DNA from: Brassica napus
Taxonomy: Eukaryota; Streptophyta; Magnoliopsida; Brassicales; Brassicaceae
Assembly (NCBI RefSeq): GCF_020379485.1
Contig: NC_063448.1
Location: 16,577,726 to 16,641,725, forward strand
DNA length: 64,000 bases
Direction: 5' to 3'
Shown here: positions 33,838-45,159 of the stretch, in pieces
Numbering within the stretch: the stretch's first letter is position 1
How the letters are laid out: every line of letters begins with the position of its first letter
Notes under the pieces: model-generated
What the model was told of the DNA's origin: nothing
The model's database searches: none
What the model saw: the letters and a program-made list of their open reading frames with translations, nothing else
Position numbers and translations under genes: made by a program

Positions 33838-34625
33838 GAACAAAACTCAGGTTCAACCAGGTAAACCTTTAAATTCACCAGATCTCCTATCACCAATCAA
33901 ATTACCGTATAGATAAATAATAAAAAACAAATTTTTTATTTAAAAGAAATCTAAAATAATAGAAAAAATAATGACGCCAATTTTAACGAAATTAACGCTG
34001 CTAACTAAACTCTAAACCATAAATCCTAAACTCTAAATTTAAACTCTAAACCCTAAATATAAATCCTAAACACTAGATTCTAAATCCTAAACCCAAACCT
34101 TATACTCTAAAACCAAATTCTATACCCTAAACCCAAACCATATACCCTAAACCTAAACAATGGATTCTAAACTCAAATCGTAAATTCTAAACCCAAACTC
34201 TATACCCTAAAGGTTTGGGTTAATGTTGATGTTGTTCCTTTATGGTTTAAGATTTGGGTTGAGAGTCTAGGGTTTGGGTTTAGAGTCTAGGGTTTAGTTT
34301 TAGGGTTTACGGTTTGGGTTTAGTGTCTAGTATTTGAGTTTAGGGTGTAGGATTTGGGTTTACGGTCTAGAGTTTTGGTTTAGAATTTAGGGTATAGGAT
34401 TTGAGTTTAAAGGTTAGGGTTTAGATTTAGGGTTTAGGGTTTAGAATTTAGGATTTAAAGTTTTGTTAGTGGTGTTAACGTCTTTAAAATTTGCGTCATT
34501 ATTATTTTTTTTTCATTTTTTCATTTAAATTTTTGTATTTATTTATCTATGTGGCAATTTGATTGGTGGTAGAAAATGCGGTGAATTTAAAAGTTGACCC
34601 TAAAGGTTGAACCTAAGTTTTGTTC
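33838..34625. mobile_element. Fold-back Mutator-like MITE with telomere-like arms
   Basis: The element begins GAACAAAACTCAGGTTCAACC and ends with its inverted counterpart ...AGTTTTGTTC. The flanking 9-bp sequence TCAAGAGGA is repeated perfectly at 33829-33837 and 34626-34634, the duplication size of Mutator-like elements. The inverted arms run deep: left 33838-34000 matches right 34470-34625 in reverse (CACCAATCAAATT, ATAGATAAATAA, AATAATGACGC). Inside, the left half holds degenerate CCCTAAA words and the right half TTTAGGG words, so nearly the whole 788 bp could fold. It has no coding capacity. It lies in the leader of the HD-Zip pseudogene. Confidence 0.85.
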
Positions 34626-34637
34626 TCAAGAGGAGAC

Positions 34638-35419
34638 ATGTCTTGTAATAATAGCTTAGGTTTCTTCCCTGCAAATTTCAGTCTCCAAAATAATCACCAA
34701 GAAGAACAAGAGCATCCTCAATTTCTTTTTCGTCCTTGCACTCTTCCTCGAGACTTCCATGGTACCATGATCTTCTCAAGACTTCCTCATGTTTTAAGAA
34801 TGTTCTTGATTTCTCAATATCTTCTCTGTTTTTAGGGTTTATTTGTATTTTAGAGATGAACGAAGAGGAAGAATTTTCACACGATGGATCTAAGATGGGA
34901 GAGAAGACGAGAAGATTGAACATGGAGCAACTGAAGATGTTAGAGAAGAACTTCGAGCTTGGTAAATAAACTCGAACCAGATCGGAAACTACACCTGGCT
35001 CGTACCTTGGGATTACAACCAAGACAAATAGCGATTTGGTTCCAAAACAGAAGGGCTCAATCCAAAACAAACAGCTTGAGAGAGTCGACGATGCGGTCAA
35101 GCGTCAGTTCAAGAGTCTCAAAGACGAGAATGAAACTCTATAAACTTAAAACCTAAAGCTTCATCTCAGGTAATAGCATTGAAAAGCAGAGAATCACTAG
35201 AATCATTCAATCTGAACAATGAAACTGAAGGTTCATGTAGTAGTAACATAAGCTAGAACATCTCTGGTGACATCAGACCATCGTCTTCACTCACGACAAC
35301 AATGGTGCAATTTTTTTCAGAACTCTTTGTCGGAACAGAGAATGGTGAAAGAAGAGAACACTAGTATCAGCAACATGTTCTGTAATCGATTACCAATCTG
35401 GCTTATGCCAATGGCTTGA
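34638..35419 (+). pseudogene. HD-Zip class I transcription factor pseudogene (ATHB-13/ATHB-23-like)
   Basis: ATG 34638 opens MSCNNSLGFFPANFSLQNNH. After frame changes come EFSHDGSKMGEK, the homeodomain ([18 protein letters not shown], then [15 protein letters not shown]), a leucine zipper in another frame ([18 protein letters not shown]), ALKSRESLESFNL, and a tail with QRMVKEENTSISNMF, ending at 35417-35419. HD-Zip I proteins are nuclear activators binding CAATNATTG. At least two 1-bp indels (near 34963 and 35067) and a damaged 5' section break it. No intron is seen between the zipper and ALKSRE, so it may be retroposed. A Mutator-like MITE lies 12 bp upstream. Confidence 0.9.
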
Positions 35420-36352
35420 CCAACAACACTAGTTACACTACAATTGAATGTGGTCGTCCTTTTTGTTAACCAAATCTTGTTTCTCTATGTGAACCGACAA
35501 ATTCAAGTTTCAACATTCAAGAAACTATATGCACCAAATAAGCAAACTACAACACTAATTTTTGTTGGTATTGAGATGTAACAAGTGAGGTTATTTAATA
35601 ATTTTGGAGATTAGTTGCATCCTCTGATGTCTCTGGTTAGACAAATTTGTTGATCATATGAATGTTTTAATACAGGTTCGGACTTTATAATGCAATTAGT
35701 ATTCATAAATTGTTCTAACTAAACTATTTGTGTGTTTTAACTCAGGTGAGTCAATTCTTCTCAACTAACCGATGTTATATCAAGCGTGAGCTTTTTTGTG
35801 AATCATTTTTTATATAAACTCCATTACATGGAGTTGATGAATTGAATGACAGAAGAGACTATATATACGGCTGATCAACTCATGGAGTATGATCAACGCA
35901 TTGCAGAATTCTTCAAATACAAATTTTGTTCAAACATTTTTTATAAGATTATCTAAAAGTAAATCTATTTAAATGCAAAAATATCTAAAGCACTTATGTA
36001 TTAGTTTTAAAAGTTGATGAAACAATTATTTATTTATTTCAATTTTATAATCAGAACTTCAAATCATGTCTTAGTCTTACTCTATACAAACTCCATTACG
36101 TGATTTAATCTTTGCCTAGGTAAGTATTTATCGATTTCAAAAACACACCATTTCATTGCCTAGGTAAGTATTACTCGATTTCAAAAACACACAATTTTAG
36201 CAAGCATTTTCTTTCTAAGATCATGATCATACGAAAACTTGTTGGTTTCTTTTGTTATTGAGTGCATGAGCTCTCTTAGCACATATTATATACATATATT
36301 TTTTTTGTAACAGTCAAATCAAACACACCACTTCAGTTTGTCTAACTGTGAA
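35420..36352. other. AT-rich region with a degraded HMG-box tail
   Basis: Around 35846-35925 a plus-strand frame reads EYDQRIAEFFKYK, the end of an HMG-box helix. The surrounding 35790-35980 matches 50262-50460 in DNA (ATATAAACTCCATTACATG, TGATCAACGCATTGCAGA). The rest is AT-rich without signal. Confidence 0.5.
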
Positions 36353-36520
36353 ACAAGGTGACAAGACAGAGTGGTGAATTGCTAATGGAGGAACAAATTC
36401 AAGAATGGGATAAGATGACAGAAGAAGAGAAGAGTCCATGTTATGCCAAGGCTGAGAAGATAATGATCAAGTATGATTAGGACATTGCAGAGTATTTTTC
36501 AAAGCCTAGTTTGGGTTAAT
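36353..36520 (+). pseudogene. HMG-box fragment A
   Basis: The frame reads MEEQIQEWDKMTEEEKSPCY, then AKAEKIMIKYD, a stop at 36478, then DIAEYFSKP. W, K, the EEEKxP run and the final Y match helices 2-3 of plant HMG-box proteins, which bend DNA in the nucleus. The first helix is missing and the frame is stopped. It is closely related to the fragment at 50067-50212. Confidence 0.65.
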
Positions 36521-37215
36521 TTCTAAAATACGCTAATAATAATACGTAATACGCTTGTGCAACACATATTATATAATAATAATATTTTAAAATGTTGGTG
36601 ACTTTGAGTCTTTGACCTTTCTGTCTAGTATTTTTTTTTTTAACTTAACCTTCAAATTTTTTTTTGGAACAAGTTATAATTATGATCTAGACAAATCAAA
36701 AGGGAATACTTGGACAAGGAAAAAATTGTCTTAATATCTCAAAAATAAAAGTACATATGGAGAAAAAATTAAGAATCTCCGCGTAAGAAATATAATGGAA
36801 AATATATTGAGTCAAATAAGATAAACATAAGAATATTTCTGTAAATAAAGGTTTTGATAAAAAAAATAGGATAAAAAGTAATGATTAAAAAAGTTAAATT
36901 CTTTTTTCCTAAGGAACATTATAAAAAGATTATTAATCGCGGATCGGATCGGTAGGTCAAACAAGAACTTTTAGAGTTTTTTTACACTCAGGATCACTTC
37001 TTTCTTATACATATAATTAGGCGGCAGCCTAATAGTTTCGGCCTTGGTGATGGTCGGAATCCTAATATGCCAAGTAATAGATTTAGGGTGCGTCTTCTCG
37101 ATGTGCTATCTTGTAACTAAATTCATTCACTGGACAGCTGTTTGTTTGCTTTCTCTATAAGACTATAACTATCTACGGTCGTTTTGTCTCTTTTTTTTTA
37201 AATTACAAGTTACCC
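36521..37215. other. AT-rich intergenic stretch
   Basis: No frame, repeat or exon-like signal was identified. The first exon seen in the second UTP20 copy (49052-49120) is not present here. Confidence 0.5.
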
Positions 37216-39064
37216 GGTCTGAGACTCGAAGACTTGTTTGCCTTGTTGTTTGAAATCCCTCCAAAGGGATCCACTTATTTCGAGGATTGCCTCATAGAAT
37301 TGAGGGTATGTGTTTTGATCAAAGTTCTAATCTTTCTTCTTCTTCTTCTTGTATCACGTCTTTACTACCATATGATAATTTTAATGAACCTGAAACTTTT
37401 CACAAGTCATGGCTTTTATTATTAAGATACCTCAAAAAATATTTGGCTACTTTAGTTTGTAAGCAGCAACAAGGGCTAATTTTTCTAATCTGCTATTTGT
37501 TGAGTTTTGTTGCTTGAATGCAGGATCAGAACACATCAGCAGATTTTATTTCGTTTTATGAAGAACTGTTGCCGTATGCTCAAACTCGGCAGTTAATTAA
37601 GCTGCATATAGAATTGATCTTCTCAAAACTTGTCTCTGAATTACAAATGGAAGCAAGATTCTCTCTTGATTCCATCCTCAGGTTTGCTACCTTTTTTCTA
37701 GCTCATTCTTTGATGATCAGACCATCTGGATCCTTGTTTGGTTCATGCTTATCAGTGTCACTTCATTGTATTTAACCACACAACTTTGGAATCACATTCT
37801 ATCATTTTTCTTTATTTCTCTCTTTCCCACAGGTTGATCGCTGCTTTATCGGAAGATCTCAAGGAGGATTTTGTTCCGTGAGTATTTTCTCAAAACTATT
37901 TATCCTTTTCAACTGCGATTATTCTTCTATGGTTTTTGAAAGTGCTTAGGCCACAATCGGTGCTGCTGCACCCCTTGTAACATTGTGCCCAGCATTGTGT
38001 GAAATCTCATTTTACTCATAATGCATTGACTTGAGATTTTGTTTCTATTATCGGAATCTCTATCGTCGTCTTTTACCTTATGTTGTATCTCTTTCATTCC
38101 TAGGAAAGAGAATGGGCTTGCTGACAATCTGTCTAAGGCATGTCTCTACCATGCTCTTATAACTTGGTCCTAAGACAACTTGGGCCAGAGGCCATGTCTA
38201 TGTTTCCAACCATTTTTTTATTTTATATGTTTTTTATCGTCTAGCTTCCTTCCACGGGTTGTCAATTCGTTGTTAATCCTCCTGAATAATGGTGGTCTGA
38301 AAGATGCAGAGATTATTGAGCAGGTTTTTAAGCTCTTTTATTTTTAACAACATATTTTCACACTCAGGACATTGTTTTTTTTAAAATAAAAAATAGTATC
38401 GAGTATCGGCCCTTTTATTTCATGCAGATATTCACATCCTGGTCTACAACAATAGAAAACCTAAGGTTTTGTTTCGCACGCGACGTCCAAGGTGCTCTCA
38501 GGTAAATACACAACTCCAGTCTAGCCAGGCAATGTATGTTTTTACTGCGGTGTGGATCAATTCATGAATATATAGGTCACTCTGGTCTCAGTTGAGGATT
38601 CTTGTGGTTAAAATGTTGATGTTTTCTGTTACTTGCAGCCTGACTTGGCCCAGTAAAAATGTTGATCAGTTTCTTATTTTCTTGTTATATGGATGAATGG
38701 TTCTTGTTAATCACAGTTTATTCATTTTGCATTTTTGTTGTAATGTTTTAATTTTCGCCTTTGGTTAGGAATACATCGGAGATGAGGTACTACCCCAGTA
38801 ACATTATCAATGAAAAAATATCAGAATCGATGTCATGTGTGTTGGTACTAGCTCGGCCCAGTCAGCTTGAAAAAGGTGATGAATTGCTTTGTCATTTGTT
38901 ATGTTCAATACTTCAATCTATTTGTGGGGGACAGTGCAGTTGAATCTTTATCTCGCGAACATTTCACAGGGATCAAGATGATCCTTTCTGAAGTTGCAGA
39001 GCAACCGGAGAGAGCTGCTAGAGCTTGTTTCCTCCATTATGATATGATTGTGAGGCTGCAGTAA
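37216..39064 (+). pseudogene. UTP20/DRIM 5' gene fragment A, seven exons, truncated
   Basis: UTP20 is a very large HEAT-repeat protein of the small-subunit processome in the nucleolus. Exons with GT-AG borders are ...37305, 37524-37681, 37833-37877, 38245-38323, 38428-38501, 38769-38875 and 38970-39064. Joined in order they stay open and give family segments such as YFEDCLIELR, ADFISFYEELLPYA, SILRLIAALSEDL, LPRVVNSLL, EIIEQIFTSWS and MRYYPSNIINE, about 200 residues of a protein normally above 2000. The first exon is missing and a stop at 39062 ends it early. It could make a short transcript, but a UTP20 function is very unlikely. Confidence 0.8.
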
Positions 39065-39447
39065 TCTTAAAACACAGAGCTGGTCTTTGGTTTTTATTTG
39101 GGGTGTTGTTTAATGTCAGTTCTATAAGTTCTTTTTTTCAATTATCTTTTATTATTTGAAATGTTATATTATTTTTAAGAACTTACTCGTGAGGATTCTT
39201 AGATCTCTGCAGCATAAGACTTTTGTTTTTAATAAGCCTCTGCCCTAAGGCTATTAAAATTGATCAGCAATATTTGATTAGAAACTTAATTCCGTAACAC
39301 TTGACAAGCTTTCTTAAATCATCTTTTTTCTCACTAAATTTCTTTCAAGGTAACAATTATAGAGTAATACTCTATCCGTTTCACAAAGATAATTTTTATT
39401 TTATTTTTCACACATATTAAGGAAACACATTAAACCATTATAATAAA

Positions 39448-39826
39448 CTAGATTCTTTTTCTGCGCTACGCGCGGATTACATGGTTCAAATTTGTCAATT
39501 TACAAAATTTTCCAGTATATTTACAATATTACTAATTGTTTATATAACATTTTAAAACACAATAATTTTATAATTCACCTGCAATAATTTATTTTAGTGA
39601 AATATATATATTTTTATTGTAAAAAAAAAAGATATGAAAATATTTTATTCAGATATAATTTCAGAGTAAATATATGAATATCTACTTGATTTTTTTTTGT
39701 TTTAGAATAATTCAAATAATTTTAATATTTATACAAAAAGTATTTTTAACAACTTTTTAATAAGTGGTCCAAATTAAAAAAATCACACATGAATTAAAGT
39801 CATCACTTCTGTTTTAATAGAATAGA
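39448..39826 (-). mobile_element. Short non-autonomous Helitron, 379 bp
   Basis: On the minus strand it begins TCTATTCTATTAAAACAGAAG, preceded by A, at 39826. It ends with a 6-bp stem (CCGCGC GTA GCGCAG, one wobble pair), ten bases, then CTAG followed by T at 39448. The A/T insertion site, TC start, hairpin and CTAG end are all present. It has no coding content. Confidence 0.8.
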
Positions 39827-41503
39827 TTTATTAGATTCGTTTATGGTTCGGGGCTGTTGCCAAATCAGTGTTCATTAATTTGTTTATCATATTTTTAACT
39901 CTTAGTTTTATTTTTAGTTCATATTAGCCAATTTTTTTGTAACAAAGTTTATATTAGCCAATTTATGTACAGTTATCGTAATTTTTAATATGTTTCTTGC
40001 AACTCAAATATTCTTTAAGTAATTATCTTACCTAGAAAGATTTTCTTGTTAGAAAATAAGCTATAAAAATATTTTTATAAAAATATTTTAGCCAACTATA
40101 TAATTTAAGAATTTTTTTATTTCTTTTACCTGTTAATAAGAATCGGTAGGCCATATATTTAGAAAACAAATCCATCAAAAATATTATTTTGATAAAAACT
40201 CATTTACAAATGTAAAGTAAAATATAATTAATTTTAATTTAATTTATGAGTAATAAAATAAATTAATATAGTTATATAATATATGAATATTTACATTTCA
40301 AATATTAGATGAAGGTTCTAAATGATTTACTATACACATGCTTTTTATTTTGTGAAATAGACACATCAAGATCCACGCTTGTGTTTCTTTTTTTGCTAAT
40401 CAAATAAAAGTATAAAACAAAAAATAAATGAGCAAGCCAAAAAGAGAAATAATGTAAGTGGATATTTAAACACTCATTGATCTAAAGAATGCCAACTGAA
40501 AACATAGTCAAAACTTGTTTGTTTGTATGACACACGATTGACTCATGAAGTAATGTTACTGGGAATTTGATCTTGACATCCCAGTGTGTGCTATCAGTAG
40601 GCATACGCTAGCTCGTTGTTGGTAATAAAATTACATAGGAATTGCTAGTGTTGCAGTGATAAACTAATCGTAGCTCAAATGAATAACGAATCAGTGTTAG
40701 ATGTTAAGTTGGTGAAGTCATGAAAAAAAATAGAATTGCTTTATCCAGGATTTAACTTGACACAACATTTGCGTCTGTATCTATATTAAGCACAGTTGCT
40801 TCCTGCCTTGTGCACCCAACTTTGACCTGGTACAAACACAGATCATGACAGGTTAGTTAATTAACTATAAATATCCAAACTTTGTATTACATGCTTCTGC
40901 TGCCAGAATTTTAAATCTAGGAATTCCTGAAGCCAAGATCACATCCAACATGAGTTAGTAATAAAAATAGCAATATGCGGTAACATCCCATAAAAGGTCA
41001 GCAACTGGAGTTACGTTTTCAGTGTATTATATGACCAATCCCAGATGTATATAATGTACTAATGATCAAGCATGCATTCTCCAAAATTTTTGAAAAGGAA
41101 GTGGCATAAAATAATTTGAAAAGGAAGATATGTATACTTTGTTATATGAAGGCACCAGTCACACTTACTTATTTGGTCCTTCAAAAAGTAGTCAGAGTTT
41201 CCCATCTTTATCATGCACTATTATTGGCATATTTTGCCTCGTGCTACTGAACTCAAGAATGTTCAAGACTTTGTACAACCTGCAACAAAAAGCCATTTCA
41301 GGACTCGAGTTAAAGATTAAATTAAGTTTTGATGGCATACATCAAAAAAGAGATGGATAATTTTGTCAATTTGGTTGATGTGTTGAACTCTAGATCTGGC
41401 CTCGTTGACATAGCTAGTTTTGCCAATTCGAGATGTAATATTCCGCATAAAATAACATTGAAAACTTGACTCTTCTGTTTGAAGAAAAATATAGAAAATT
41501 CAC
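39827..41503. other. AT-rich intergenic region
   Basis: This is 1.7 kb with no supported gene. A plus-strand frame at 41130-41360 lies next to the TOPLESS fragment on the opposite strand and has no recognisable domain. Confidence 0.5.
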
Positions 41504-42043
41504 CTTTGATTGATCAAAGTTCTGAGCTGGGAAGCCTTGAAACTGGGAAAGGGAAGCTTCACATCAAACAAAGGATTTCCCTCGATCAGCTTCTGCAACT
41601 CAGTAAACATTATATTCCTGGCTGATTTTGTATCACCATATTTTAACAATTTCTCGTTTTCCCTGTGGAGATATCAAACACACACACACACTCTTTTATT
41701 TTTTGAAACACACACACACACACTCTTAAGCACCAAAGTGTAAGCTTTCCAGAAAATTCAGTTATATAAAGTGAACAGAAAATTTACCTAAAATTCTCTA
41801 GAGCCAGAAGCTGAGTGATCTCTTTGTAAAGTTGGTTGAAAGCCGCAAAAACTTTCAGGTCTGTGGCTAATATTTGAGCAGATTTTGCTTTGTCATTTCT
41901 GCAAAAAATCATACAAACACTATTAATCAAGAAAGAGCATAAACATACCAACATTCGAGCAATAGTTTTTTTTTTCAAACAAATCATTACCAATCTGGAG
42001 CTTCAATATACTTCTGCTTCCTAATCTCAAAGGAAATTTTCAT
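41504..42043 (-). pseudogene. TOPLESS-family corepressor fragment, three exons
   Basis: TOPLESS proteins are nuclear Groucho-type corepressors whose N terminus (LisH-CTLH) binds EAR motifs. Exon a (42043-41991) gives MKISFEIRKQKYIEAPD. Exon b (41898-41788) gives NDKAKSAQILATDLKVFAAF and KEITQLLALENF. Exon c (41662-41504) gives LLKYGDTKSARNIMFTEL and FKASQLRTLINQ. All three borders have GT-AG signals. The codon formed across the a/b junction reads TGA where the family has arginine, consistent with C-to-T change. The LisH part upstream and everything after RTLINQ are absent. The part kept is the middle of the EAR-binding region. Confidence 0.8.
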
Positions 42044-43431
42044 TCATGACTAAATTTAAAAGGTTAATTTCATCGATTTATAATATCGAATCAAATCAGA
42101 TCAGATTTAGAAAATTAAACTTAACATAAGCTTGCCAGGAGTTTATGAAGAGATTCAATACGAAAGTTCTCTAACGAAAAAACATCTTTAATCTTCTGCT
42201 AAGTCGTCTCTTCGGCCGTGGCGATTCAGTTGCAGGGATCTAAACGGCCGATCTATACAGAGATTTGCGTACTCTGATCATAATACAAACTCTAACTCTT
42301 CTTCAACACGCCTCGACTGGGTTTCAACACGCCTCGACTGGGTTTCGTGCAGTTGAGTTGGAGTTTGTCCAGCCATAGCTGCGGTGGGTATTTTCATATA
42401 GGTTTGGAGAATACTTGAGCTTTGTAAGTAGCCAAAGGGTTATATAGATGGAGATGGGGAAGTTGAAGAGAGTCGCCAGGTTGAGGTTTTTGATCTGATT
42501 AAGGTGTTAATGGCTCTGAACGGTGGAGGAAGTGTATCTATCTAGCCGGAATTTGAAAGACGGTCGTATGAATTATTTAATGGTGTAATGTGATTTGCCT
42601 TAACTATTTTAAGCGTATAAGAATTGTGTAGGTTAGGGTTAACGAAGAGGAAGGAATATGATATGCTATTGGCTGGAATGATACATGGAATTGGTGTGAA
42701 GGTTTTCGAGGCCCATCAATTTTTCATTAAAAACTATGATGACATGGTTAATGATTGGTTCTAAATATTTTATCAGTGGCATGCCTAGGAATACTTGAAA
42801 TTAGTTGTTTTTATATAGTATAAATTTGGACCAAATAATTCACTTCACGGATAAAAAAAACAGTCCAACACTGTCCAAATCCGGTGTGACATGGAAAAAA
42901 ACCAAGTTTCTCATTGGCTGATTTTCTATACTGACGTGGATAGGCTCAATGGAACTCATATTCTTCTTTTATTATTTGTTTGATGTATCATTTTCTGTAA
43001 TTTTCAATAATTTTTAACCAATATTAATTTAATAAAATTAATTAACTTTTTTGAAGATCACAACTTTTTCATAAAAAGATACAAAAAGTCTATTTTTGTT
43101 AAACCAATTTTTTTTTAACATTTAACTTAACCGAACAGGGGAGTACATTGTTCAAATTTAAAAATAAAACCGACAGATTCTAACAGCTTCACAACTGGAA
43201 AGACAAAAACCAAAGTCCGAGAACGAAAAACATCGAACCAAACACCCAGCTCGGACTCTAATAATAGACTAATAACTTTACCCGAAAAACACTAAGTGGT
43301 TGATTATTTGTAGATTCTACATTAGTTTTTAGTTTTTGATTTTTCAAAGAACACTTTTTATCCGATCAAGATTTCTAAAAAATGATTCCCTAAAAGTAAG
43401 GAAAATAAAAACTCTTCCTACAACCAATCAA
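42044..43431. other. Intergenic region with a 21-bp duplication
   Basis: GTTTCAACACGCCTCGACTGG-like sequence is repeated in tandem near 42302-42347. The stretch near 43298-43380 (GTTGATTATTTGTAG, TTTTTAGTTTTTGATTTTT) resembles the reverse of 44200-44365, suggesting inverted arms around the LINE fragment. No gene was seen. Confidence 0.4.
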
Positions 43432-43965
43432 TTTTTTTTTTTTTTTTTTTTGTCATCAACTTTTACAGACCGAGTGATCTGCATCCATGTGAATGACAAA
43501 ATACGGTTGCTTCCTAACACTGCGTGCTAGTTTATCCGCCATTGAATTTTACGTCATTGGTACATAGATGATATCTAATCGGATGAAACTCTCTTTCAGG
43601 ATCTTGACATCTTCCAAATAATTTGCAAAAGCTGGTCATTCTTCTGGTTCCAAAACCATCTTCACCAATTGAGAACAATCCGTTGCAAACGTAACCTGGA
43701 ATTGACGTAAATTCCTCATACATTTCATTGCTCAGAGTAGCGCTTCCACCTCCGCATGAAGAGGAGAGAGACTAGCCCTAACATTCCTCGCCTCCAATAA
43801 TCCATCAAATCCTTCTAAGGTGTTGAGCCAACCTTGTCCTGAAAAAAATATCACCATCTTTCTATGAGCCATCTGTAAAACACCATCTTCCTGAAATTGA
43901 CAGCAGAATCGTATCCACTATTTGTGGTGTTGTCCTCTGTTCATTCAATATTTGTGCCTCGGCAA
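43432..43965 (-). mobile_element. LINE (L1-type) 3' end: RNase H remnant and poly(A)
   Basis: On the minus strand, frames that switch several times give FTDGSWKDGDIF, LSSSCGGGS-type and HAEVEALL-like segments, then DCSQLVKMV-like sequence and KADKLARSV-like sequence. This is the RNase H domain at the C terminus of plant L1 ORF2, here broken by stops and indels. It ends in a poly(A) run, seen as T residues at 43432-43452 on the plus strand. The 5' portion of the LINE is absent, the usual truncation for LINE copies. Confidence 0.6.
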
Positions 43966-44536
43966 AAGAATTTTCCTATAAATTTATTATTTATATTTCT
44001 AATAAAATATGTTATGATAAATTTTGAAACATTTTAAATGTAAAATATAAAATTTTACAAATTTAATAATTATTACTTTTAGGTTTTGTTTCAAAAACTA
44101 TTTTTCAACACTATTTGATATATTTTATATATTATATTGCTATTTTGCTGTATTATTATAAAGTAATGTATTAATTTTTTTTGAAAAACTAAAAAATACT
44201 GTAAAACCATAAACTAAAATCAAAATCCAAAATCTAAAAACTAAAACCAAAGCTGAAATCAAAAACAAAAATTTGAAAATCAAAAACCAAAATTTAAAAT
44301 CAAAAAACTAAAATCTAAAAATCAAAAACTAAAACTAAAAACAACTAAAACAATTATCACCTAACTTGAATCGAACCATAATTTAATAATTTGGTTTAAA
44401 TTTGGTAAACACCGTAAAACTCAGTCGGTTACCAGATCTTTAACAGAACTGGATATCTATCCGGTTCGTTTGACCTAATTATTATATATGGATAAAAGAA
44501 AAACTATTTGTTTACAAAGTAGACCTACTAATATAA
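43966..44536. other. A-rich low-complexity stretch
   Basis: It contains repeated AAAACTAAAATC / AAAATCAAAAACC words at 44195-44345 and no coding signal. It may be one arm of a MITE whose other arm lies near 43298-43380. Confidence 0.4.
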
Positions 44537-44539
44537 ATC

Positions 44540-45000
44540 CACTACAAGAAAACAGGCAGATACTGACGGACAAAATTGTCAGAAGTTCGTCGGAATATAG
44601 ACAATTTGACGAATTTCTGACGAAAGTGGTCGTCGGTATCATTTCGTCGGAAAAAAAAATTTCGTCGGAATTTAGTCAGAGTTTCCGACGACTTTCTGAC
44701 GAATACCGATAAACCACATTCTGACGAACTTCCGACGACACTCCGGTAACATATACAAAGAACATAATTCATCGGAAACACTATATTCCGACGAATTAGG
44801 TCGTCAGAAGAATCAGAGTCGTCGGAATATAGCGACAAGCAGGTTCATCAGAATATTCCGACGACACAAATTCGTCAGTATATTCAGACGACTTGTACTC
44901 GTCGGTATATTCCGACGACTATGATTCGTCAGTATATTTCAACGAACCGGTTTGTCGGTATATTCTGACGACTCAGATTCGTCAGAATATACTTTTTTTT
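44540..45000. repeat. CACTA subterminal repeat block, 3' side
   Basis: More than ten copies of CGTCGGAAT/TTCCGACGA-like words occur in both orientations, many combined as short palindromes. Such words near CACTA ends are binding sites for the element-encoded DNA-binding protein. A matching block lies at 48550-48880. Confidence 0.8.
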
Positions 45001-45159
45001 TAAATATGAATAAATTTTGCATTTATAAATATTTTTTATATTAAAAATTAATAAATACAAAAAATCTGAAATTTAAAACTAATAATATTATAGAATTTAA
45101 ATTCATAGAAACTTAAATAGAAAAAAAAACATTCATCAAGTTTTAAAATTCATAAAAAA

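Noticed and set aside
34010..34450. CCCTAAA/TTTAGGG words suggesting an interstitial telomere
   Set aside because: The words are degenerate, arranged as an inverted pair, and lie wholly inside the Mutator-like element bounded by a 9-bp target duplication.
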